From contig NC_064616.1 of NCBI RefSeq assembly GCF_023898315.1, positions 645,354,974 through 645,418,973 of the forward strand: a DNA stretch of 64,000 nucleotides, in the 5' to 3' direction. Position numbers and translations under genes: made by a program. Position 1 is the stretch's first letter; every line of letters starts with the position of its first letter. This document shows, piece after piece, positions 34,376 to 44,900 of this stretch. Source of the DNA: Schistocerca nitens (taxonomy: Eukaryota > Arthropoda > Insecta > Orthoptera > Acrididae). The notes beneath the pieces were generated by a model. The model saw only the letters and a program-made list of their open reading frames with translations. It searched no databases and was not told the origin of the DNA.

Positions 34376-35119
34376 TTATCTATCAGATTGACACTTAAAA
34401 AGGAACCAGGTGCATGTGAAAGCTGTATCATTTTCGAACATTACTCAGAAGAGCAGATAATTACAGCATTGACAGGAATGGTGAAATGCGGACAACAGCA
34501 AGTCACCATTCTACTGTGCACATTTAGCTGCTCCCACACCCAGGTGTACATGAATGCTCTTTATCCGTCAGGTGTTCCTACCTGCCACGGTTGTATGAAC
34601 ACCCATAGCCATCTGGCTGTTCTATGTGCCAGGCGTACATCATACATGTATGCCTATAGTTGCAAAAGCATTACACTATGTTCCAGGTACATGCAGCCAA
34701 AATTACGACAGATTCTTTATCATGACAAAGTATTTTGTCATTTACAATCTTATCTGTGGAAGTATATAGACCAATGCTCCAATACACATGGGTAGAATAT
34801 TCCTGAACCTCTGGACAAATTCAAAAGTGTCACTGAAGTGGTGTTCAGCATTGATATAATGGAATATGCAGTTATGACACTGATCAACTTTTTCTTCTTC
34901 TTTTTTCCCACTGTACATTTTGTAGTCATTCAAATTACTTTGAGCATCTTACTGAAAGTTCTCACTAGAATTTATAGTTAAGATATCTGCACTGCATTTG
35001 GCTTCTACAGTGATATCTGCAATGACATCTAAAACATGTTTGCAGAGTCTTGGAGAAAAACGACACTCACCACCACATTGAGGGGTGTGTAACAGTACCG
35101 TAACCAAAATCTCGTACAG
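34376..35119. other. Unassigned DNA
   Basis: A plus-strand frame at 34316-34795 (159 codons) has many Cys and His but no motif I recognise. It starts inside the repeated LINE 5' region, so I do not call it a gene. Confidence 0.4.
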
Positions 35120-35400
35120 ATACGTTCATTCAAATGCAGATACTTTCCTTGTGAGAATGCATTCAAGAACTCTGCAGCAAACCGATGTTAGGAATATTGG
35201 TGTGTAATTTTGTGTGTGTGTTATTTTATCCATCTTATATACAGGAGTCACCTGGGCTTGTTTCCAATCACTTGGGACTTTGCTTTGGCCAAGAGATTCG
35301 TGATAAACAGAAGCTAAGTTAGGGGTCAATGCCACAGAATACTCTTTGCGAAACCCAATTTGGATTCCATCAGGATCTTCCTCCAGCCTTCGAACTGACT
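35120..35400 (-). pseudogene. LINE reverse transcriptase fragment (fingers region)
   Basis: The minus strand reads RRLEEDPDGIQIGFRKEYS, then ALTPNLASVYHESLGQSKVP, SDWKQAQVTPVYK and FLTSVCCRVLECILTRKVSAFE. This is the N-terminal part of a CR1-like LINE reverse transcriptase. The palm and catalytic Asp pair are absent. It is an isolated relic. Confidence 0.8.
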
Positions 35401-35639
35401 TAAGGTAGCAAGTTAATCAGGGACCTACAACTTAATGTGGACACAAATCACGATGCAACTTGGCATTAGCAAAGATGAAAGAAATAATAAGTGACAGAAA
35501 ACATCCTAGTGACACATGGGGTGTGAGCTTCGGGCCTTTGGATCAATAGTCTGATGCAACCTACTGAGACAATGAGCCATATTTTTCTTTAGTATATTAA
35601 CATAAGTTTAATCAATGTTCTGTTTCTCAAAGGCGATTC

Positions 35640-35815
35640 AGTACAGATTTTGTTGGAACTTAGTCAATGGATTTTTCAAATTCCAATAATTTTAGAAAAA
35701 GGTGTAATTCATATTCAATATTCCATACTATAATTTCATTCACAAGTTGCAAATGGTCAGCTGTACTGTACCCACTTCTACAGCCGTGCTGTTCCCGCTC
35801 TCATTTAAAATGTAA
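35640..35815 (-). pseudogene. LINE reverse transcriptase fragment, second family
   Basis: The minus strand reads GYSTADHLQLVNEII, then LEFEKSID and a stop. This is the block that precedes the first palm Asp in a family of insect endonuclease-reverse transcriptase LINEs. It covers about 60 codons and is very decayed. Confidence 0.65.
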
Positions 35816-36429
35816 CCCCCCTCCCAGGGTGATTGGCATGTAAGGTGTTGTTCTTGTATCAGTATTTCACAATGCATTTACATTTTTACTGCCATTTCAA
35901 TATTTCAGGAACATATTCATTTTCATTGTCTATTATCCGAGTTTCATATACAAACTTATGAAGAAACATTTTACTCATCAAATAATCTCCCTGTTAGTCC
36001 TGGCAGTGTCATATATGCAGTGGCTTTCAAATTAGGCTCCAAAATAAAATAACACAACAACAACAACTCAGACCTGCACCTTTGAAAGTAGGCTGGCATG
36101 TGGTACTACGGTGACAGAAGACGGCTGTGATTGCCGGTTTTAAGAAGTGGACACAGGATGGAAGATAAATTGTGATGGAGAATTATTCACAAACTTATCA
36201 CAGGTCAACCACAGAGATAACATGGAGGTTAAAAGATTGTTCTTATTGTTATGTTGTTCACAGAATGTGACAAAATCTAACAATGTGCATTTTCAACTTC
36301 TTGTGGCGTAATGAATAGTCCATTAAATTTCGGGCATGCAGCCGCGCAAATAAAACTTCTTTCACTGATATTTTGGCCGCATATCGTCTGGTCATCCTCA
36401 GAGTGAGTCACCTCTCCTTGTAGACTTTC

Positions 36430-36740
36430 TGAGGCAAAAGGACAGTAGCATTCTTTATCAGCACGCAGGGTGACTGTGTCAGGATCCTCACGCAGCTTTC
36501 GTATCGCACATCTTTCATCCTTGGAAACATTGCTTCTTTGTGGATGATGTTTTGTAATTGCTTGACAGGTTCCTAATCTGATTTCTTCAGCAGAATCCTC
36601 TGATAGTGGTTGGATAGCTTTTTCAATGGTACTGACGAAAGATGATATCGGCAAAGTCTTTGGAGTAGGAGCAAAATTTAGCCCTTTACTTAAAGCAGAT
36701 GACGTAGCTTTGTCCAGATCCTTACCCGTCAAATTTATGA
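36430..36740 (-). pseudogene. Penelope-like element, N-terminal protein region
   Basis: The minus frame includes SALSKGLNFAPTPKTLPISS, then RSNVSKDERCAIRKLREDPD and TVTLRADKE. These are the conserved blocks ahead of the reverse transcriptase in arthropod Penelope-like proteins, normally ending in LPADKG. After CPFASESLQG the frame runs directly into terminal-repeat sequence, so about 400 residues of reverse transcriptase are deleted. Confidence 0.8.
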
Positions 36741-36755
36741 CAGGACCTTAGTGCA

Positions 36756-37437
36756 TAGGGTGTGCTGTATATCCGATAAAGATAATTTGCAAGAAGAGCT
36801 CACATACCTCAAGACCATTTTTAAAGCGAATGGAATTTCTCTGCAACAAATTTGTAGAGCATTCAATGCAAAGCCTAGAGTGCAGGTATGTGATGGTGAA
36901 GAAGACAATAATTCCTTCAGATGTAGCTCATTTTTGCCCTATGTGGGTGCTCTTTCCTTGAAGATAGGCCATATTCTTTAGAAACATTGTGTTAAGGTTA
37001 GCTTCTGGCCCCCCACGAAGATTGCAGCTTTACTCAGCTCTGTGAAGGACAATTTATGGCTTCATAAAGTGAGTGTGTATCAGGTTCCTTGCGGAAATTG
37101 TGAGAAGTCGTACATAGGTCAAACAACACGCACCATTCATGAGAGATGTGTGGAGCATCGAAGATACACACGCTTATCACAGCCAGACAAGTCAGCTGTG
37201 GCCGAACATTGTATTGATACAGGGCATTCCGTGAATTATAGTGATGTGAAGATTTTAACATCCACCTCTTCCTTTTGGGAATCTGTCTTCAAAGAAGCTA
37301 TAGAGATTAGATTAGCTAATAATTTAATAAATAGAGATAATGGTTTTAATTTGGACAAAGCATGGGATCCGGCTCTTGGGGTAATTAAACTGCAGAGAAG
37401 TCGTCATGGTGTCACTGCTGCTGATATACGTCGTTAA
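36756..37437 (+). pseudogene. Penelope-like element C-terminus with GIY-YIG endonuclease
   Basis: After a broken linker (DNLQEELTYLKTIFKANGIS, about 36775) one frame is open from about 36997 to 37437: PPTKIAALLSSVKDNLW, VYQVPCGNCEKSYIGQTTRT, AVAEHCIDTGHSVNYSD, EAIEIRLANNLINRDNGFNL and KAWDPALG, to TAA. VYQVPC..SYIGQT is the GIY-YIG core, with the catalytic Arg and Glu positions in ERCVEHRR and EAIEIRL. In Penelope-like elements this domain cuts the target. The domain is intact; the protein is not, because a stop lies upstream near 36981. Confidence 0.85.
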
Positions 37438-37679
37438 GCGAATTGAATGTCTGTATGCCTTAGCCACAGGCGGCGCATATGTAAGAGTATTTCTTTGCCG
37501 CTGACCAGCATCTGTGACCCGCATGTGCAGTACCGCCACGGTGGAGCATATAAGGCCGCGCTTGGCATCCTGTTGTTAGTCTTGTGACTCACTCTGAGGA
37601 TGGCCGAACGATACGTGGCCGATATATCAGTGGAGGAAATTCTATTTGTGTGGCTGCATGTCCGAAATTTAATGGACTA

Positions 37680-38355
37680 AAACCTAACAAGTTTATCATC
37701 CAAAACATTCAATTGAGAATGGACTAGGGCTATGAAGTACACTAACAATTGACATTCTTGCTGTTCACTAAAGTTATTGGCTTGGCAGTCCATACCAACT
37801 ACACTATTCACAAGATTTTGCCACCAGCTGTGGTTCTGTGCGCATAAAGCATCATGACGGTGGCATGTATTTGAGGAAACTAGTCCAGCAACACCGTTCA
37901 CTTCTCATGACAAAAGAGAGTAATAGAGTAAACAGAACTACATTCAAGATTATCTGAAATTTCTGTGGGTTCTTGTACAACACAAAAGAGGCACATTAAA
38001 TTCTTTCAGGGAAAAAATATTGCTGTCTAGCCCAGTTGATAACAGCATAAGCAACAATTAAATGTATGTAAGCATATCAGTCTTCCTTAACAACTGTGTT
38101 AGAATGGCATCAGAGACATCATGACAACTAGAGTGTGATACCAATGACAACACAGTTGCCCTAACACTTAACAAAACGCTTAAGATCTCCGCAAAGCATT
38201 CAACGATAGTTAGCTATCTGTCACTGCTATCGGTATGGTAAAAATTTATGAACTATCAGAGGTATACAACTGAAGTTTCCTGTTTTATTTCATTTATCAA
38301 AAACTGTCCTACATGAGCAAAGTTACATAACACAAATCAAGCTTGGCTCAATACA
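37680..38355. other. Unassigned DNA
   Basis: No gene or repeat is recognised between the Penelope-like element and the next SINE. Confidence 0.4.
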
Positions 38356-38411
38356 GTGCCATGTCATGGATAGCGTGGCCACTCCCGCTGGAGGTTTGAG
38401 TCCCCCCTCAG

Positions 38412-38448
<37 letters not shown>

Positions 38449-38552
38449 TTGTTCTTAGCATAAGTTAGTATAAGTAGTGTGTAAGTCTAGGGACTGATGA
38501 ACTCAGAAGTTTGGTCCCTTATGAATTCAAACACATTTGAAAATTTGAACAT
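38356..38552 (+). repeat. tRNA-derived SINE with expanded (GT)n and target duplication
   Basis: A tRNA-like head with B box GGTTTGAGTCC (about 38394), a pure GT tract (38413-38444) and a body with GGGACTGATGAACTCAG. It is flanked by a 13-base target duplication TTGGCTCAATACA (38343-38355 and 38553-38565). The GT tract looks like growth of a short GT run in the SINE. Confidence 0.9.
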
Positions 38553-38799
38553 TTGGCTCAATACATCAAATTTGACAGATATCTGGAAGAAAAGGCTGGC
38601 CTAAAAGACCATACGTCCAACAAAGATAAAATTCTCTAACATTATCAGACAAATATTTTGCAGGAAGTATGATATACATGAGACAATGTTGTGAGAGGGT
38701 GCCTTAATCCGCAAAAAAAACATAAATTCTTTCTTCATTTCTTTATTACAAATTATATTAAAAGATTTCATAAAATATAGTGACTGTACAAATTACACA

Positions 38800-38983
38800 A
38801 TGTACAAACAGTGGCATTTTATTTACAATGCTAGTAGAGGTATTAAATTAACAAGCTGCACAGTCCATAAAACACTCCATCTCAAAAATGGTTTTAAAAA
38901 AGCTGCAAGTGTGACAACAGAAAATCTCACACTAGTAAGGCAGTAATATAAATAGGTCCCACAGTTATTTTTTGGTTTCTTCT
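38800..38983 (-). other. 3' UTR and likely poly(A) signal of the PH-domain gene
   Basis: Downstream of the TGA at 38984-38986 the minus strand has AATAAA at 38818-38823, about 160 bases away, and a second at about 38743. The 3' end is therefore probably within 38720-38810. This is inferred from the signal only. Confidence 0.5.
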
Positions 38984-39026
38984 TCATTCCTTTAAAACTG
39001 TTGCTTCCCTCACAGCTGATATCCAC
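38984..39026 (-). CDS. Exon: end of PH domain and stop
   Basis: The acceptor TTTTAG|GTGGAT finishes the split Arg codon, then WISAVREATVLKE and TGA. It supplies the conserved Trp of the PH C-terminal helix. Confidence 0.85.
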
Positions 39027-41348
39027 CTAAAAAATAAAAGAGTTATGTAACACCAACAGCAGTAAAATCGATTCAAAATTCAGTGACTCGGGTACATTCC
39101 GATATGAGTTAAAAAGTTGCATTCTATAATACTGTCTTGTTATACAGAATATGAAATGCTCTCAGCTCATCCAAGGAGAGGCTATGTAGTTCTCTGCACA
39201 TCAATGGCATAGATGCTGAAAAAAGGAGCAGTTCTTTCAGAGTTTCACAAAGTACACAATAAACACAAGAGAAATCATAAAATTATATTTTTGACATGTC
39301 AATGAAAAATAGCTACAAATGTACAGTTCATGCCACAACTGGTTTATTGAGGCAAAAACAGCAGCCTAGTTGTAATTTTAATGGAGTGGTCTGAATCTGT
39401 GTACTTTTTCAAGTTTCTAAAAAGAATGACATTGTTCCTCAATTATATACATCAAACATCATAACTGTGACCAATTTTCCTACACACTACTTACAAGTAG
39501 GAGTTACTTTTACATGTATTAAATGCTTAATGTTGGTATCTTTCCATACAAAATGCATAGAAGAAACTAAAGACACTATGTCACAGCACTCACTTGAAAC
39601 AGGCAAACAAATCTGTTAAATTCTCATCTTACACTAAGAAAGCCAACCAATAATCACAAATATCTCTGGCATTCAACTTCATCCAATTCTGAATATTGCA
39701 AGTTGGAATTTATTTAGCAACCGCTTAAATAACTGTAGCCGTACTTACAGTTCAGTTTAAAATGGGAGTTCCTTCATCAAAATGTGAAGGTCAATGGTGC
39801 AATCTTGACTGATATTTGAGATAGAAAATGTCAAGGCAGAAACATCAATCACAAGCAAATAGAAGTCAGAAATTAGGAACAACATGGAAGAAGAAACAAA
39901 AATACTACTTTATCTTTTACTAGAAACAGTCATTCATTGAAGGGGCAAGTTTCACAATGTCATCTCAAATGGAAGATATTTCTGGGTATCAATAAGAACT
40001 TAAGCAAGAGTGAATAATTGAAGATGTCCAGGTGACACTTATTTGCTTGCATACCTTACTTAAATAAGATGATCATAGATTGTGCAGAATAATCAGCAAC
40101 AAGCACTTTCCACAATGCTTGTGTAGTTTCAAAGAAAAAGTTATACTAAATTATATGCAAATATCGAAAACATCTGTCTGTTGCAAGACAAATATGTTAA
40201 GGACTGAAGCAAAGGGATTTCTGAAATTTCCTTAGATATAATGGTTTCAGGTGTCCAGCCAATATTTACAGTATTTTGATTATTAATCTCGCAATCTTCA
40301 ACAGGTGCTAGAAGGAGAAAGGAAGGAAGATTAAGGTTTAATGTCACATCACCAATGAAGTCATTAGAGGTGGAGCACAAGTGCAGATTCAGAAACAAAA
40401 CTGTTAGTGTTCTTTTCAAAGAAACCATTACAAAACCTAAGTCCAAATGGCCTGTCAGCATTTCAAATCACCTTTCCAAAAAAAAAAAAAAAGTGTTCAG
40501 TGTCTTAATCACAGGTTTCATTCCCAAAAGGCTTAGAACAAGGTCCCACACAGTTGGCTTGGGAGGGGAGGGGAAGGGACCATTAAGGTGCATCTTTCAA
40601 CATACGTGTTTGACTAATTACTGAACAACAGAATGTAATTTGTTATTCTGGGGCCATTAGCTGTAGCCCAAGGAATAAGGTAAGTACTGGTTTACAGATT
40701 ATGGGCTTATTCAGCTTGATTTAATGTGTGTTTAATATACAAAAGAAATATATAAACAAAGATCAGATTTTTCAGAAAATAAACATAGATCAATTGACAT
40801 AAACAGATTTTTCTTAAACCAAGCTAATCTTAAAACTTCCTGGCAGATTGAAACTGTATGTTGAACCAGGGGTCGAACCTAGGACCTTTGCCTTTCAGGA
40901 GCAATTGTTCTACCAACTAAACTACCCAAGCTTAGCTCACAACCTGCTATCCCAGTTTCACTTCTGCCAGTACCTCTCCTCTTACCTTCAAAATTTCAAA
41001 AAGTTCTTTCGCATACCTTGAAGAACTAGCACTCCTGGTAGACAGAATATTGTGGAGAAATGGCTTAGCCACAGCTTCAGTGACCGTTTCAGGAACAAAT
41101 TTTTACCCTGCAGTGGAGTTATAACCTGCCAGGAAGTTTCAAATCAAGCATACACTCTACAGAACTATACAGAGTAAGCTTTGTACGTCAACATATAAAC
41201 AAAGAAAAGAGAAATCATTGTTGTTCAAATTTTGTGTGTGTCACCACACCCACATGCTCCCAACCACATCCGCACACAAACACACACTTTTTCAGAAGTT
41301 GTGACTGGCCAAACAGCTGCAATGTCATCACGGATGGGAGCACGAAAT

Positions 41349-41425
<77 letters not shown>

Positions 41426-41893
41426 GAGGGGGGGGGGGGGGGGGGCAGTTCAAGGTTTCCTGCATATTGTGGGTTATGTAATGTGCAACTACCATTATTT
41501 ATTTAATGTTGTGTGTGTTACATAATATGATCTAAACTTACCTGTTGGCTGAGTGCTCAGAATCAGCTGAAAACATAAGAGGTGCTTGGCCTTCATGTTT
41601 CAGCTGGAACACAAGTTTTGCATCTCTGCCTTCAAAGGGCTGGAAAAAAAAGAGGAGAATGAACTTTTCTGAACATAAAATAAACTGGATAAATATCCAG
41701 TAAAATATTGATTAAAAATGTCTGTCCAATACACTTAATAAACACAAACAAAGGAAAATCTAGGATGTAATAATGTCAATATTATGAAAAGGATAGACTG
41801 CTACTCATACTGTAGTGAAGATGTTGAGCTGCAGACAGGCACAACCAAAGGAGTGCTAAACATGTGAGCTTTTGGCCAACAGGCCTTCTTCTA

Positions 41894-41943
<50 letters not shown>

Positions 41944-44900
41944 TCATGCAAGCACAACTCGCACGCATGTGACCACTGTCTCTGGCCAGCAAGGCAGGGC
42001 TGCAAGCAACTGCACATGAACGCATGATAGGAGAAGCAACCTGGTTGGTGGGGTTAGGGAGGAGACTGGGGTGGGCCGAGGGAGGGATAGCAGGGTAGGG
42101 GTGGGGGATGGTAAAGTGCCGCTTGTGGGAGCATACAGGGCAGGGACATGTGGGGACAGGGTAGGGCAATTAGATGCAGTTGAGAGGTTATGTGCCGGGG
42201 GGTGGGGGGAGGGGGTGAAAAAGGAGGTAAGCTGAGGAGGGAAAAAAGAAAAGACTGCGAGTGCATTGCTGGAATAGAAGACTGTTTAGTGTTGGAGTGG
42301 GAGCAGAGAAGGGGAGAGGCAGGTGAAGGACAGGGACAAACGAAGGTTGAGGCCAGGGAGGTAACAGGAATGTAGGATATACCACAGGGAAAGTTGACAT
42401 CTGGGCAATTCCGATAAGCTGGTGTTGGTAGGAAGGACCCGTAAGAGTTCTGGAAACCTCCTCAACAAACAGTGGGGTATGTGGCCTAACAAAATATATA
42501 AGGAAAGAACTGCAGTATCTTGTGATGTTGAAAGAATGAGCATGTCATTACACAGATATGAGCCACGAGGCAAGGGGTTGGGAGGCAGGGGCGGAGTAGG
42601 GATGAAAGAGGATATTGGGTAGGTTCGGTGTGCAGCAAAATACCATTGTGGGAGAGGTGGGAAGGATAGTGGGTAGGATATTCCTCATTTAAGAGCACTA
42701 CGAGAGGTAGACAAAACCCTGGTGGGGAATGTGATCCAGTTGCTCCAGTCCTGGATGGTACTGAGTCATGAATGGAATGCTCCTTTGTGGACAGACGGTG
42801 GGACTACAGGTGGTGGGCGACTGCATGGGAGATCTGTTCCTGCACAGGGATGGGAGGGTAATTTGATCTCTGAAGGTCTCAGTGACACCCTTGATATACT
42901 TGGAGAAGGACCGCTCATCACTAAAGATGCGATAGCCATGGGCGGCTAGTCTGTATGGAACAGACTTCTTGGTACTGAATGGGTGGCAGCTGTTGCGGGT
43001 GGTTGATAGGTTTGATATGGATGGAGGTACTGATGTAGTCATCTTTGAGTCGAGGTCAACATCAAGCAAGTTGGCTTGTTGGGTTAAGGAGAACCAGGTG
43101 AAGGGAGTGGGGGAGAAGATGTTGAGGTTCTGGAGGAATGTGGATAGGGTGTTCTCACCTACGAGCCACATCATGAATATGTCATCAATAAATCTGAACA
43201 ATGTGAGGGGTTTGGAATTCTGGATGGTTCAGAAGCTTGGAAGCACTCCTCTAGATGGCCCTGAATAGGTTGGCATAGGCTAGTGCCATGCAGGTAACCA
43301 CTGCCATACCACGGATTTATTTGTAGGTCTTGCTACCCAATGAATCCACTACCAAGAAAAATTATTTTAGTATATTTAAGGCTTAAGAATGTGGTCTAAA
43401 TACTCCTGATAAAGTAATGGAACATGTTCTTGAAGTCCCTCTAGACAGATTTAATAAGTTTAACAAACAGTGACAAATAAAAAATGTGACTATTAACTGT
43501 TTCAAAATCCCTGTGCCTCATAGGCATTTGTCCACACCAATTCTAAACAACAGAGTTGATGAGTTATTTGAGACTGAACCAAATACATCAAACAACATGA
43601 TAAATGTAAGAGTTCTGGAAGCTTCCTCAACAAACAGTGAGGTATATGGTCTAACAAAATATATAAGGAAAGAACTGCAGTATCTTGTGGTGTTGAAAGA
43701 GAGGGAGGGGGTTAATGATGAAAATGGAAACAAGAATGCAAAAAGCAATAATGGATGAAATCTGTTGGAACAGGTTTTGTGAAAGTGCAGTTTCCTGTAG
43801 AAAAGAAGAGATTGGTTTAAGTTTTATTCCAGATGATGTCAGGGGCCAAATATCTGTTGCAGATATCATTGGCCCACAAAATGTGAGTTAATGGTACACC
43901 GTACAGCTACTTTCAATGATTCTAAATGGTTAAATAAGTATCTAGCTCAAGGCAGCTGTTGTGATCACAAATAGAGAGAAAATTTCGTGGGAGCTAAGGT
44001 AATGTGATAGAACACAGATTATGGTCAAAGATCTCTTAAAATAATAAACTTAATATTTTTCTGGCTCTTCTTCACCAGCTGGTGGCATTGAAAAACAGAT
44101 GTGTAGGGCCTGGTTCATGATATGAATTATGTAAATGCAGGTATGATTTTTTGACAGTCACAAGTGAATTGATACATCAGCAAATTTCCAGTTTTATTAA
44201 TAATTTATTCTTAGATTCTGAAAGACGAAAGATAATAAATTAAACAAAAATTACTTCTTTCATTTGTTCCACAGTATACCCAAGAACCGGGACAGTTTCC
44301 AGAGCTGCTACATCTTCTGAAGCCTTATATATGTACAGGACCTGATCTTTTAGAACAAACCAGTAACGCTTCCAAGAATTCTTCTTTCGCTTTAGTAACC
44401 AACCACTCATCTGTGATCCTGTATCATTGGCAGTAACCTGTTAATCAAAAATAAATATAAAAAATAAGTTTATTAAAAACTGTGTAATGGTCACCTTAAT
44501 GTTTTAGGTAAGTTTATAATTAGAGTTAGCACTGTAACACAGTAATGTAAAGCCATTTCACTGTAGTGCACTTAAAGTAAGTTTATGTCTCCAACTTATT
44601 TCCACATCCCAGAGACCATACACTGTGGGATACATGGAATACAAATAATGTAATGCAGTGTATTAGAGCAGTGTGCACTGTACATCATGTCAATAAGTCT
44701 GTAGAAAATCTTGATACATTGCTAGTAAAAACACATAAATCTTGCTGGTATTACTTCTAAATTCTAGTTTTCAAATGTTAAATGAAATAAAATTATCTAT
44801 GAGGGTTGGAACTTAAATAGTGGCAACTATTTATTCACAACTGATACAAAAGAGTTACGTGTTTGCACCTGTTACTGTCCTTCAAAGCAGTGACCAGTGT

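Larger units (their letters stand above)
36316..37679. mobile_element. Penelope-like element, two partial copies head to head
   Basis: The outer ends are inverted repeats of about 105 bases (36316-36411, 37575-37679), both ending GAAATTTAATGGACTA or its complement. The left half, read on the minus strand, has the N-terminal protein region joined straight to the terminal repeat. The right half, on the plus strand, has the C-terminal GIY-YIG region and the same terminal repeat. The reverse transcriptase core is missing from both. The junction is near 36745. Confidence 0.82.
41770..43330 (-). mobile_element. Penelope-like element copy 1, degraded
   Basis: The minus strand holds a reverse-transcriptase C-terminal half (42698-43201), a disordered region (42200-42570) and a 3' end with GCCAAAAGCTCACATGTTTA and CTGCAGCTCAACATCTTCAC at about 41820-41880. 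A (CA)n tract lies inside it (41898-41942). It is inserted in an intron of the PH-domain gene, in the same orientation as the gene. Confidence 0.75.

Noticed and set aside
34316-34795. 159-codon plus-strand frame rich in Cys and His
   Set aside because: It begins within a repeated LINE 5' region and shows no spaced zinc-finger pattern.
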